Shown here piece after piece: positions 27,719 through 36,168 of a stretch of 64,000 bases of DNA (within the stretch, counting starts at the first letter, position 1; each line of letters opens with the position of its first letter). The stretch lies in contig JAFUAO010000041.1 in the NCBI GenBank assembly GCA_017460665.1, positions 124,001 through 188,000 of the forward strand, given 5' to 3'. The position numbers were made by a program, and so were the translations under genes. Source of the DNA: Ruminococcus sp. GTDB taxonomy: Bacteria > Bacillota > Clostridia > Oscillospirales > Ruminococcaceae. The notes under the pieces were generated by a model. The model was not told the DNA's origin. It saw nothing but the letters and a program-made list of their open reading frames with translations, and did no database searches.

Positions 27719-29635
27719 TTATGAATTTACCCGGCTGAGAAAGCCTCTCAGCTCGCCGATCGGGATAGGCCTTGAATACTTGTAGCCCTGCAAATACTTG
27801 GCGTTCATGGAAAGGCAGCTCTCCTCGTCGGTGTCGTTCTCCACGCCCTCGAAGAGGATCGCATAGTCCAGCTTCCTGAACATACTTGCGAAGGTGCTGA
27901 CCATGTAGTAGGACTCAGAGCTCTTCCTTGACTCGATCAGGAGGGTCCGGTCGAACTTGATGATGTCGAAGGGGATCTCCATGATCCTCTCGAAGTTGGA
28001 GTAGCCTGTCCCGAAGTCGTCCAGGTAGAACTTTATGCCCAGCTCCTGGAGCTGAGTCACACGCTGCTTCATGATGTGGAACTCCGCCTCGCTGCGGCTC
28101 TCGGTGATCTCCACAGCGATCTTGCTGTATGGGATACCGTTGCGGTCGATAGCCTGCTTCACATCGGTGAAGAAGGACTCCTGCTGGAGCTCCAGAACTG
28201 AGATGTTCACTGAGACCCGGCGAATGTCGAAGCCGTCCTCCATGAGGTCCCGGATAGCGTAGCAGGTCTTGTGGAGGATTATCATGCTGAGCTGGTGGAT
28301 AAGGCCGTGCTCCTCGGCCAGCTCGATGAACTGTGCCGGCATGACGATCCCGGTCTTGTCCAGCTCAAGGCGCACAAGAGCCTCAGCGGTGTCGTAGCTG
28401 CCTGTGAGGATATTGAACACAGGCTGGCAGTAGATCAGCACACGCTTGTCGAAGGGGTCCTTTTTATCGGCGATGTCCTCCAGCTGACTGAGGATATAGC
28501 TGCTGTTGTAGTATTCGCTGATGTCAAGGGTGCTTATCCGGTGGACCTGGTTGAACTGCATCTTCTTCTCGGCCAGAGCGATCAGCTTTTCGTAGTCCTC
28601 TGCTGCGGAGATCTCGGGGCTGGTCTTGATGATGACGATCTTGTAGTCCAGACCGAAGACCTGATAGCTTTTCTGGAAGTCCTCCAGCATCTTGTTCATA
28701 AGTGGCTCCATGTCCTGCCCACGCTCCTTGGTAAGGGAGAGGATCAGGCGCTCGCCGGAGAAGTTGTACAGCACGCCTCTCTTGACGTTCTGCCGGAAGA
28801 AACGGTAGAACTCGTATCTCAGGGACTTATCGGCGACGATCTTCTTGGAGAAATCACTGATCCGGCAGCTCATGAGCACGATCTCGCCGCCGTGCTCGAT
28901 GGCGCTTTTCAGCTCGTCGATCAGATACCTTCCTGAGATCGCACCTGTGTCAATGTCATAGGGGTTGGAGTGGAGCATGAAGACTATCCCTATGACAGGG
29001 AAGAAGTAGGCGGAAACGGTGTATGAGACCTGATCGTGGGTCCCCTGTAGGGCCAGTATGAACACAGAGATGATGTTCACGCACAGCAGTCCCCAGAAGA
29101 CCTGCTTGATGACACGGCTGCGGTACCTAATGATCATGTGGAAGATCGTTATTGCGAAAAGCGCATAGACTATGCTGTAGACGTTGATCCCGGAGTGTAT
29201 CTCCCTGTCAGTTATGAAGAAGCTGAAGGGGAGCTTCATGACTGTACCGTAAACGTCCAGCACCACGGCAGCAGCCAGCACGACGGATGCGATCAGGACG
29301 TAGCGCTTCTGAGTTTTTTGCGGGATCCAAAGGGGCTCATGGAGGTATCTTATGTACAGGAAGAGCACCACGGTCAGCAGGATATGGTGAGCGATCCTAA
29401 GGCAGTATACCGGCAGGGGAGAGATCCTTTCGGCGTTGAGAAGGCTCTCATAGAAGATATTTGTCATAGAGGAGAAAACTATCCCGCCAAGGATCAGCAC
29501 GATCGTTTTATAGTTGCGGTCTCTGTGGATATAGGTCTGCAGCATAAGGACCACCATGATAAGGCACAGTGCCATGACGATTATGTCGCCGACAGGCGTA
29601 TACCTTGCGGTATTGAGGATATGAGTATCGACCAT
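27719..29635 (-). CDS. Membrane-anchored EAL-domain protein (c-di-GMP phosphodiesterase) with degenerate GGDEF
   Basis: The ATG at 29635 has a G-rich Shine-Dalgarno (GGAAGGGG) upstream, giving 638 residues. About seven hydrophobic helices (1-220) form a membrane sensor region. A GGDEF-like segment (about 230-370) lacks the GGDEF signature (FSGERLIL stands there), so it should not make c-di-GMP. The C-terminal EAL domain looks active: AEALVRL, VSVNIS, AVEITES, DDFGTGYS, IKFDR and EGVEND supply the usual metal and catalytic residues. It would lower c-di-GMP in response to an unknown signal. It has its own promoter and terminator and stands alone. Confidence 0.9.
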   Translation of the reverse strand: MVDTHILNTARYTPVGDIIVMALCLIMVVLMLQTYIHRDRNYKTIVLILGGIVFSSMTNIFYESLLNAERISPLPVYCLRIAHHILLTVVLFLYIRYLHEPLWIPQKTQKRYVLIASVVLAAAVVLDVYGTVMKLPFSFFITDREIHSGINVYSIVYALFAITIFHMIIRYRSRVIKQVFWGLLCVNIISVFILALQGTHDQVSYTVSAYFFPVIGIVFMLHSNPYDIDTGAISGRYLIDELKSAIEHGGEIVLMSCRISDFSKKIVADKSLRYEFYRFFRQNVKRGVLYNFSGERLILSLTKERGQDMEPLMNKMLEDFQKSYQVFGLDYKIVIIKTSPEISAAEDYEKLIALAEKKMQFNQVHRISTLDISEYYNSSYILSQLEDIADKKDPFDKRVLIYCQPVFNILTGSYDTAEALVRLELDKTGIVMPAQFIELAEEHGLIHQLSMIILHKTCYAIRDLMEDGFDIRRVSVNISVLELQQESFFTDVKQAIDRNGIPYSKIAVEITESRSEAEFHIMKQRVTQLQELGIKFYLDDFGTGYSNFERIMEIPFDIIKFDRTLLIESRKSSESYYMVSTFASMFRKLDYAILFEGVENDTDEESCLSMNAKYLQGYKYSRPIPIGELRGFLSRVNS

Positions 29636-29673
29636 AGCTCTTCCCCCCCCTTCCAATAGTTAAGGTTATAGGT

Positions 29674-29702
29674 ATTATACTATTTTTTGCGGCAAAAGTC
29701 AA
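29674..29702 (-). promoter_or_regulatory. Promoter of the EAL-domain gene
   Basis: On the minus strand TTGACT (29702-29697) and TATAAT (29679-29674) are separated by 17 bases. Transcription starts about 30 bases before the start codon. Confidence 0.85.
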
Positions 29703-29781
29703 TGATAATTAGCATTTTTGTAGCAATTGACAAAGAATTTGACGCAAATAAATATTTCATGCAACAATTTCGGATCCCCAT

Positions 29782-29815
29782 AACAAATTCGCCTGAGAGC
29801 GATATGCTCTCAGGC
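29782..29815 (-). terminator. Terminator after the GH31 gene
   Basis: GCCTGAGAGC (29791-29800) pairs perfectly with GCTCTCAGGC (29806-29815) around five bases. On the minus strand it is followed by GAATTTGTTAT, a modest U-tract. Confidence 0.7.
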
Positions 29816-29823
29816 GATCATTG

Positions 29824-32142
29824 TTATCTTATTACGATCTCAAGTCCCTGTGCGCTCTCGGCGGTGAAGGGCTTGTCAGTGCCGGAAACGCTGACCTCGA
29901 TGATGTCTCCGGAGCGCCTTGCGGTGATCTGAGCCGCCGGCTGAGCCTTCATATCGTAGACGGTGGAGCTGATCTCTCTGCCGTCCTCAAGGCCGTAGAT
30001 CACGATCTTCATGTTGTCGGTGTAGTCGTACTCGACGGTCTTCTTGAAGTCGCCGAAAACTATCATGGAGTTCGGCTTCGCATAGAGGGGGAGCCCGAAG
30101 TAGTCATAGGTCTTGGTGTACCAGCTCCCGCCGGGGAGCTCCTCGCCGGTCTGTATATCGGTCCAAGTGCCGCAGTCAGGCAGGTAGAAGCTGCACTGGC
30201 CGTCCTCGCTGAACACAGGCGCCACCAGCAGCGAGTCGCCCAGCATATACTGAGTGTCCACGGTGAGGGCCGCTCTGTCGAAGGCATAGTCGATGACCAT
30301 CGCCCTCATCATGGGAACACCGGTCTTGTGGGTGTTCACGGCGTTTGCGAAGAGGTAGGGCATGAGCCTGCCCTTGAGCTTTACGAAGTGACGGGAAACG
30401 TCGCAGCTCTCCTCATCGAAGTTCCAAGGAACTCGGTAGGAGGCGTTGCCGTGATAGCGTGAGTGAGTAGACATAAGGCCGAAGGCTGTCCAGCGCTTGT
30501 AAAGGTCCGGGGAGCCTGTTGCCTCGAAGCCGGAAATATCGTGTGAGAAGAATCCGAAGCCTGACAGACAGAGGGAAAGTCCGCCTCTGAGGGTCTCCCA
30601 CATGGACTCATAGTTCGAGAAGCAGTCGCCGCCCCAGTGAACAGGGAACTGCTGGCCGCCCACAGTTGCGCTCCTTGCGAAGAGGCAGGCATTGCCCTCG
30701 CCCTTGGCCTCCTGGAGAGCCTCAAAAACTGTCTTGTTGTACAGGTATGTATAGTAGTTGTGCATCTTGTATGGGTCTGAGCCGTCGCTGTAGACCACGT
30801 CAGTGGGGATACGCTCGCCGAAATCGGTCTTGATAGCGTCAACGCCCAGCTTGGCCAGTCCCTTGATCTTGGAGGCATACCAAGCTCTTGCACCGGGGTC
30901 GGTGAAGTCGATGATAGCCAGTCCCGGCTGCCACATATCGCACTGGAACACCGATCCGTCCTTGTTCTTGATGAAATAGCCCTTCTCCACGCACTCGTCG
31001 AATACAGGAGCTCTCTGGCCGACGTAGGGGTTGATCCACACGCAGATCTTCAGGCCCTTTGCCTTCAGACGGGCGATCATTGCCTTGGGGTCGGGGAACA
31101 TATCCTTGTCCCACTCAAAGGAGCACCACTGGAACTCCTTCATCCAGAAGCAGTCGAAGTGGAAGACCTCAAGGGGTATGTCCCGGCGCTCCATCTCGTC
31201 GATGAATGAGTTCACGGTCTCCTCGTCGTAGCTGGTGGTGAAGGAGGTGGAGAGCCACAGTCCGAAGGTGTAAGCCGGAGGAAGTGCAGGCTTTCCGGTA
31301 AGGTCAGTGTAGGAGGAGAGAACGTCGGCAACGGTCTCGCCGCCGAAGATGAAGTACTCCATGTGCTGGCCCTGGACGGTGAAGGAGGTCTTTGAGACGG
31401 TCTCACTTGCCACCTCGAAATTCACGTTCTCCGGGTGGTCAACGAAAACGCCGTAGCCTCTTGATGAAACGAAGAAGGGGATAGACTTGTAGCTCTGCTC
31501 CGAGCAGGTGCCGCCGTCGTTGTTCCAAACGTCAACGGTCTGGCCGTTCTTCACGAAGGTGGAGAACTTCTCGCCGAAGCCGTAGATGTACTCGCCCACG
31601 CTGATCCCCAGCATCTCACGGATATACGAGGTCTCGCCGCTGTCTGACTTGGCGAAGAACCGTGTGCCCTCCTGTGAGAGCTGCCTGTTCTTGGTGAGCC
31701 ATTCCTCCTCCTCGATAAGGGAGGTGGTCCTCCAGCCGGTCTTTGTCAGCAGCCTGTCGCCGTACCAATAGCTCACGTCCCAGCCGCAGCCCTGAGGCCC
31801 GATCTTTACCTTAGTTTCGCCAGAGATCAGCTCATAGGAGCCGTCGTCCTCGTTCTTTTTTACGACAGGCTTGAAGGAGGCGTCCTCATAGAGGGTGAAT
31901 TCGGGTGCCTTCTTCTTGGTGCCTGTGAAGTGGTCGATGTCTACCTTGATGCTGTTCTTCAGTGTGGAGGAGAACCTGACAGTCAGCATAGGACCGCCAA
32001 GGGTCATGCCACGGTTGCCGATCCACTGGTCGGTGGCATACACAGTCACCGAGGTCTCGTCGGCCTCGATCGTGTACATCTGAGTGGCATAGTGAACGTT
32101 GTAGCCCGGCTTGTTCAGCCAAAATCCGTCTGAGATCTTCAT
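29824..32142 (-). CDS. GH31 alpha-xylosidase (YicI/XylS type)
   Basis: This 772-residue glycoside hydrolase releases alpha-linked xylose, for example from the ends of xyloglucan oligosaccharides. The N-terminus MKISDGFWLNKPG closely matches E. coli YicI as I recall it. The catalytic block KTDFGERIPTDVVYSDGSD is the YicI-type nucleophile motif, with Asp in KTDFGE. There is no signal peptide, so it acts in the cytoplasm on imported oligosaccharides. AAGGAG lies ahead of the ATG. It is divergent from an AraC regulator, which probably controls it. No transporter lies beside it. Substrate assignment within GH31 rests on motif similarity only. Confidence 0.92.
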   Translation of the reverse strand: MKISDGFWLNKPGYNVHYATQMYTIEADETSVTVYATDQWIGNRGMTLGGPMLTVRFSSTLKNSIKVDIDHFTGTKKKAPEFTLYEDASFKPVVKKNEDDGSYELISGETKVKIGPQGCGWDVSYWYGDRLLTKTGWRTTSLIEEEEWLTKNRQLSQEGTRFFAKSDSGETSYIREMLGISVGEYIYGFGEKFSTFVKNGQTVDVWNNDGGTCSEQSYKSIPFFVSSRGYGVFVDHPENVNFEVASETVSKTSFTVQGQHMEYFIFGGETVADVLSSYTDLTGKPALPPAYTFGLWLSTSFTTSYDEETVNSFIDEMERRDIPLEVFHFDCFWMKEFQWCSFEWDKDMFPDPKAMIARLKAKGLKICVWINPYVGQRAPVFDECVEKGYFIKNKDGSVFQCDMWQPGLAIIDFTDPGARAWYASKIKGLAKLGVDAIKTDFGERIPTDVVYSDGSDPYKMHNYYTYLYNKTVFEALQEAKGEGNACLFARSATVGGQQFPVHWGGDCFSNYESMWETLRGGLSLCLSGFGFFSHDISGFEATGSPDLYKRWTAFGLMSTHSRYHGNASYRVPWNFDEESCDVSRHFVKLKGRLMPYLFANAVNTHKTGVPMMRAMVIDYAFDRAALTVDTQYMLGDSLLVAPVFSEDGQCSFYLPDCGTWTDIQTGEELPGGSWYTKTYDYFGLPLYAKPNSMIVFGDFKKTVEYDYTDNMKIVIYGLEDGREISSTVYDMKAQPAAQITARRSGDIIEVSVSGTDKPFTAESAQGLEIVIR

Positions 32143-32176
32143 AGAAAAAACTCCTTTTGCGATAAATGTCTGAGGG

Positions 32177-32205
32177 TTGACGTTATCATTATACTATGGT
32201 ATAAT
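32177..32205 (+). promoter_or_regulatory. Promoter of the araC-type gene (divergent control region)
   Basis: TTGACG (32177-32182) and TATAAT (32200-32205) are 17 bases apart on the plus strand. A minus-strand TATAAT (32193-32188) overlaps this promoter and may serve the GH31 gene, though its -35 is poor. Overlapping divergent promoters would allow the AraC protein to affect both genes. Confidence 0.7.
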
Positions 32206-32282
32206 AATAACATCATTACAGGAATTATTCTATCAATATACAGGCAAAAACTATAACGATAATGCCAAAGGAGGCTACTGAC

Positions 32283-33254
32283 ATGGAGAAAGAACAGAAA
32301 GCAGCTCCCCTTGACCGGTCACGCTACAGAGAGACCGCCGTCCACGGCACGCCCATGTTCCCCATGAGGGTCTACGCCAACGATTTCAGTTGGTACGCCG
32401 GCCATGTCATCGACTGGCACTGGCACCCTGAGATCGAGATAGCGGTGGTCCTGTCGGGAAGGGTCCGCTGCCACATCAGCGATACGGTGATCGAGGTGGG
32501 CCAGGGCGAGGGCTTCTTCATAAACTCCAACACCATGCACATGGAGACTCCCATAGAAGGCCAGCCCGATCCGATCATGAACACGGTGGTATTCATGCCG
32601 GAGTTCATCGGCGACTGCGGCGAGGACCTGATCTATAAGCGCTACGTTCGGCCGGTGACTTCGGATACCTCACTGAGAGGCTTCAAGCTCTCCTCACAGA
32701 TCCCATGGCAGGAGGAGATCCTCCGCCGGGTCCGGGAGCTTCTTGCCCTTGCACAGGACAGGAGCTGGGGCTATGAGCTGCTGCTGAGGAACATGATCGG
32801 CCAGATCTGGTACACCCTTGCGGTGAACCTACGGATCGGCCAGACCGAGGCCCTTCCGCCGTCGACTGGGCTCTCTGAGAGCCGGATCAAGAAGATGCTG
32901 TCGTTCATACACGAGAATTACGGCAGCGACATCACCGTGGAGGACATCGCTGCTTGTGCGAATATCAGCAAGAGCGAGTGCTTCCGGTGCTTCCGCCGTA
33001 CCATAAGCAAGAAGCCGATAGCCTACCTTAACGAGTATCGGCTGAAAAAGGCCTCGGAGCTGCTGATCTCCGGGGATATGCCGGTCACGGAGATCTGCCT
33101 TGCCTGCGGCTTCGACCACATCAGCTACTTCGGGAAGATGTTCCGCCAGCAGTACGGCATGACGCCGAGGCAGTTCCGCACAGAGGCGGCTCCTCTGCGC
33201 CAGAGGGAGGATCTCTATCAGCCTCAGGAGGAGGCTCAGGCCGGCGGCAACTGA
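32283..33254 (+). CDS. AraC-family transcriptional regulator with cupin sensor domain
   Basis: GGAGG ends eight bases before the ATG at 32283; an upstream in-frame ATG at 32262 overlaps that site. The protein has 323 residues. The N-terminal cupin-like sensor domain includes HVIDWHWHPEIEIAVVLSG and PW-type sugar-sensing motifs. The C-terminal AraC double helix-turn-helix (about 205-305) has YGSDITVEDIAACANIS and the conserved second helix ACGFDHISYFGKMFRQQYG with PRQF. It is divergent from the GH31 alpha-xylosidase and is probably its activator in response to xylosides or xylose; that link is contextual. Confidence 0.9.
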   Translation: MEKEQKAAPLDRSRYRETAVHGTPMFPMRVYANDFSWYAGHVIDWHWHPEIEIAVVLSGRVRCHISDTVIEVGQGEGFFINSNTMHMETPIEGQPDPIMNTVVFMPEFIGDCGEDLIYKRYVRPVTSDTSLRGFKLSSQIPWQEEILRRVRELLALAQDRSWGYELLLRNMIGQIWYTLAVNLRIGQTEALPPSTGLSESRIKKMLSFIHENYGSDITVEDIAACANISKSECFRCFRRTISKKPIAYLNEYRLKKASELLISGDMPVTEICLACGFDHISYFGKMFRQQYGMTPRQFRTEAAPLRQREDLYQPQEEAQAGGN

Positions 33255-33279
33255 GGGCTCCGATCCGGTGAACATTTGT

Positions 33280-33308
33280 TTGACATAAGACGATCTTTGT
33301 GATATAAT
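33280..33308 (+). promoter_or_regulatory. Consensus promoter of the TerB / ATPase / helicase unit
   Basis: TTGACA (33280-33285) and TATAAT (33303-33308) are 17 bases apart, a perfect consensus. It gives the three-gene unit its own constitutive-looking promoter, with a leader of about 30 bases. Confidence 0.88.
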
Positions 33309-33343
33309 ATAAGGTACAGCATTTTGCAGGGGAGGTGCAGGCT

Positions 33344-34834
33344 ATGTCCGATATAAAAGAGATCCTTGAGAGCGTTCTCCACGACGAGAAGCTGCTCAGC
33401 AGCAAGGCCTTTCGGGAAAGGGTCTACTCCGACCAGCTTATCCTTCGGCCGGCCTCTCAGATAAAGCGCCCGGAGACTCCTGCCAAGCTGCGTGAGATGA
33501 AGGCCCTTGCCTACACCCCCGAGGCCTACTGGAAGACCTCCGCTTGGCTCTTCGTCCAGCAGGGGCAGTTCATGGCCGACTATGAGGACAGCTTCCCCAC
33601 TCCGGAGGAGTTCGAGATGCCCTTCCCCACATACCGGGACATGACCTCCGACCAGCTAAGAGGCTATTTTGCTTGGCGGAGCGCCCTTCGCCGCGGGAGT
33701 TTCCAGCCTGCGCCTTTGCCGTTCCTGACCATGTACGCCTTCGAGCAGATCAACCTGATCGGCACCGACAGCCCGGAGGAGGCCTTCTGTCGGCTGGGGC
33801 AGCTCAGAGAGAGCTATCCCCAGAGGGAGGAGCTCTGCCGCAGGATCCTTGTGTGGCAGAGGGACTTGGCGGTCCGGTATGAGCTGCCAAGAGAGATCTT
33901 CGCTGAGCTGCCGGATCTGGAGATCGACCGGCTCCTCATGACGCTGATCCGCTGGGACAAGACGGACGACGGTGAGCTCTTCTCTGCGATCACTCAGCTC
34001 TCAGCCTACCGACCCGACAGCTCACGGCTCTTCGCCGAGCAGCCGGAGCTGTTCCGGGCCGGGGTCTGTGCAGCTTACAGGAGGCTTGCGGAGTTTTACC
34101 GTGACAAGCGGAAAAACAGCCTCTTCGAGAAGCTCTTCGGCAAGCTGGCGGACTCGGCCTATCATCTGTTTGCCGACGGGATCTACTACGAGCGCAAGCC
34201 GGACCTGAGCCTGTGCTGCGCCCTCAGCGATATACAGATCTACACCTGTGAATACGGCCGGTGGAGCGTCATGCGCTTCCACAACAGAGGCCGCAGCAAG
34301 GCCCTTGGTGAGGTGGTACGAACGGTCGACAGCCTCCTTCGTGAGATCTCCGGCTACCGCTTCAAGGTGGGCCTTGGGGAGGTCAGCAAGCAGACCTGCG
34401 CCCTGCTGAAAAAGGAGCTGGAGGGCCTTTGGGAGAGCCGGAAACGCTCTCAGGCGGTGAAGATCGAGTTCGATCTTTCCAAGCTCAACGCTATCCGAGC
34501 GGCTTCTGAGGCCACCTGCGAGAAGCTGATCGTGGACGAGGAGGAGCTCCCTGAGCTGACCGCAGCTGAGGAGGAGCCGGCTGCCGAGGAGACCTCCGCC
34601 GCAAATGTGCCCCTTTCCCCGGGGGAGCTGCCCTTCCTCCGGGCCCTGCTGACAGGAGGGGACTGGGCCGGCGCTGCACGGAGCGCAGGATCAATGGCGT
34701 CCCTCCTTGCGGACAGCATAAACGACCGGCTCTTCGACCGCTTCGGCGACACTGTCATCGAGTTTTGCGGTGAAGCTCCCCAGATCATAGAGGACTACGC
34801 AGAGGAGCTCAGAGAGCTCCTAGGCCTGAGATAG
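33344..34834 (+). CDS. TerB-N / TerB-C domain protein
   Basis: GGGGAGGTG lies before the ATG at 33344 (MSDIKEILES), giving 496 residues. Residues about 45-250 match my recollection of the TerB-N domain: YTPEAYWKTSAWLFVQQG, FPTYRDMTSDQLRGYFAWR, and FLTMYAFEQINLIG. The second half (about 250-495, with SLCCALSDIQIYT and an acidic Glu/Ala-rich stretch at 400-425) is consistent with TerB-C. TerB-N/C proteins are thought to scaffold membrane- or DNA-associated complexes related to tellurite-resistance (Ter) systems. No enzyme motif is visible. It is cotranscribed with a P-loop ATPase 13 bases downstream and an SF2 helicase. Confidence 0.8.
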   Translation: MSDIKEILESVLHDEKLLSSKAFRERVYSDQLILRPASQIKRPETPAKLREMKALAYTPEAYWKTSAWLFVQQGQFMADYEDSFPTPEEFEMPFPTYRDMTSDQLRGYFAWRSALRRGSFQPAPLPFLTMYAFEQINLIGTDSPEEAFCRLGQLRESYPQREELCRRILVWQRDLAVRYELPREIFAELPDLEIDRLLMTLIRWDKTDDGELFSAITQLSAYRPDSSRLFAEQPELFRAGVCAAYRRLAEFYRDKRKNSLFEKLFGKLADSAYHLFADGIYYERKPDLSLCCALSDIQIYTCEYGRWSVMRFHNRGRSKALGEVVRTVDSLLREISGYRFKVGLGEVSKQTCALLKKELEGLWESRKRSQAVKIEFDLSKLNAIRAASEATCEKLIVDEEELPELTAAEEEPAAEETSAANVPLSPGELPFLRALLTGGDWAGAARSAGSMASLLADSINDRLFDRFGDTVIEFCGEAPQIIEDYAEELRELLGLR

Positions 34835-34847
34835 AAAGGAACTGACC

Positions 34848-36158
34848 ATGCAGATACCAAAAAGAATCGCCTCGGCGGTCATCAATTCCCTTAAAGGCGG
34901 AGTCGTTCCCCGGACCGGCCTGCCCTACATCACCGTGGGCCGTGAGGCCGAGATCGACGCTCTGCTCCGTGATGTGGAGATCATCAGCGACGGCGGTGCC
35001 TCATTCCGCTTCATAGTGGGAAAATACGGCAGCGGCAAGAGCTTCCTGCTGCAAACTATCCGCAGCCACGTCATGGACAGAGGCTTCGTGGTGGTGGACG
35101 CAGACCTCTCGCCGGAGCGCCGCTTACAGGGCACCAAGGGGCAGGGCCTTGCAACCTACAAGGAGCTCATGAAGAATATGTCCACCAAGACCCGTCCCGA
35201 CGGCGGAGCCCTCTCCCTGATACTGGACCGCTGGATCAGCTCGGTCCAGTCCTCGGTCATGACCGAGAAGGGGATCTCTCCCGAGGATCCGGGCTTTTCC
35301 GCAGCCGTTGACAGGGCGATCGCCGGCGTTATAGGCTCCTTGAGCGAAATGGTCCACGGCTTCGACTTCACCCGGCTGCTGACTCTGTACTGCCATGCCT
35401 GCACTGGCTCCGACGATGAGACCAAGGCCAAGGTGGTCAAGTGGTTCCGAGGGGAGTACACGACTAAGACTGAGGCCAAGAACGACCTTGGCGTAAATAT
35501 CATCATAACTGACGACGACTGGTACGAGTACCTAAAGCTCTTTGCGCTGTTCCTGAAAATGGCAGGATACAGCGGCATGATGATCCTTATCGACGAGCTG
35601 GTGAACATCTACAAGATCCCCAACGCCATTACCCGGCAGTACAACTACGAGAAGATCCTCACCATGTACAACGACACCCTCCAGGGGAAGGCCAAGTATC
35701 TGGGGATCATCATGGGAGGGACTCCCCAGTGCATCGAGGACACACGCCGTGGAGTCTACAGCTATGAGGCGCTGAGGTCAAGGCTCTCCGAAAGCAGGTT
35801 CGGCGGCGAGGAGGTCCGGGACATGATGGCTCCCGTGATCAGGCTCACGGCCCTGACTTATGAGGAGATGCTGGTGCTGACGGAGAAGCTCTCCGACATA
35901 CACGCCGGGCTATTTGGCTATGCTCAGCGCATAACTCAGGAGGAGATGGTGGCCTTTTTGCAGAGCGAGTTCGGCCGGATCGGCGCCGACAGCCACATAA
36001 CTCCCCGTGAGGTGATCCGTGACTTCATCGGCCTTTTGGACATCGCCTTCCAGAACCCTTCGATACCCATTGCCAAGCTGATCGGCGAGCTGCCTGAGAC
36101 CTCCTCCGATGACGGAGAGGACGGCGAGGGCGCTCTGTTCGCCGAGTTCGACATCTGA
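34848..36158 (+). CDS. BrxC/BrxD-like P-loop ATPase (DUF2791 family)
   Basis: The protein has 436 residues. An N-terminal block IVGKYGSGKSFLL (Walker A) is followed by VVVDADLSPERRLQGTKGQG, characteristic of DUF2791 ATP-binding proteins. Walker B is MMILIDELVNIY. DUF2791 proteins are relatives of the BREX phage-defence ATPases BrxC and BrxD, and of AAA+/STAND-like conflict ATPases. AAAGGAAC precedes the ATG. The gene sits between the TerB-type gene and a helicase with gaps of 13 and 10 bases, so the three products are probably made together and act as one complex. No BREX methylase (PglX) or phosphatase (PglZ) lies in the window. Confidence 0.82.
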   Translation: MQIPKRIASAVINSLKGGVVPRTGLPYITVGREAEIDALLRDVEIISDGGASFRFIVGKYGSGKSFLLQTIRSHVMDRGFVVVDADLSPERRLQGTKGQGLATYKELMKNMSTKTRPDGGALSLILDRWISSVQSSVMTEKGISPEDPGFSAAVDRAIAGVIGSLSEMVHGFDFTRLLTLYCHACTGSDDETKAKVVKWFRGEYTTKTEAKNDLGVNIIITDDDWYEYLKLFALFLKMAGYSGMMILIDELVNIYKIPNAITRQYNYEKILTMYNDTLQGKAKYLGIIMGGTPQCIEDTRRGVYSYEALRSRLSESRFGGEEVRDMMAPVIRLTALTYEEMLVLTEKLSDIHAGLFGYAQRITQEEMVAFLQSEFGRIGADSHITPREVIRDFIGLLDIAFQNPSIPIAKLIGELPETSSDDGEDGEGALFAEFDI

Positions 36159-36168
36159 GGAGGGAGAT

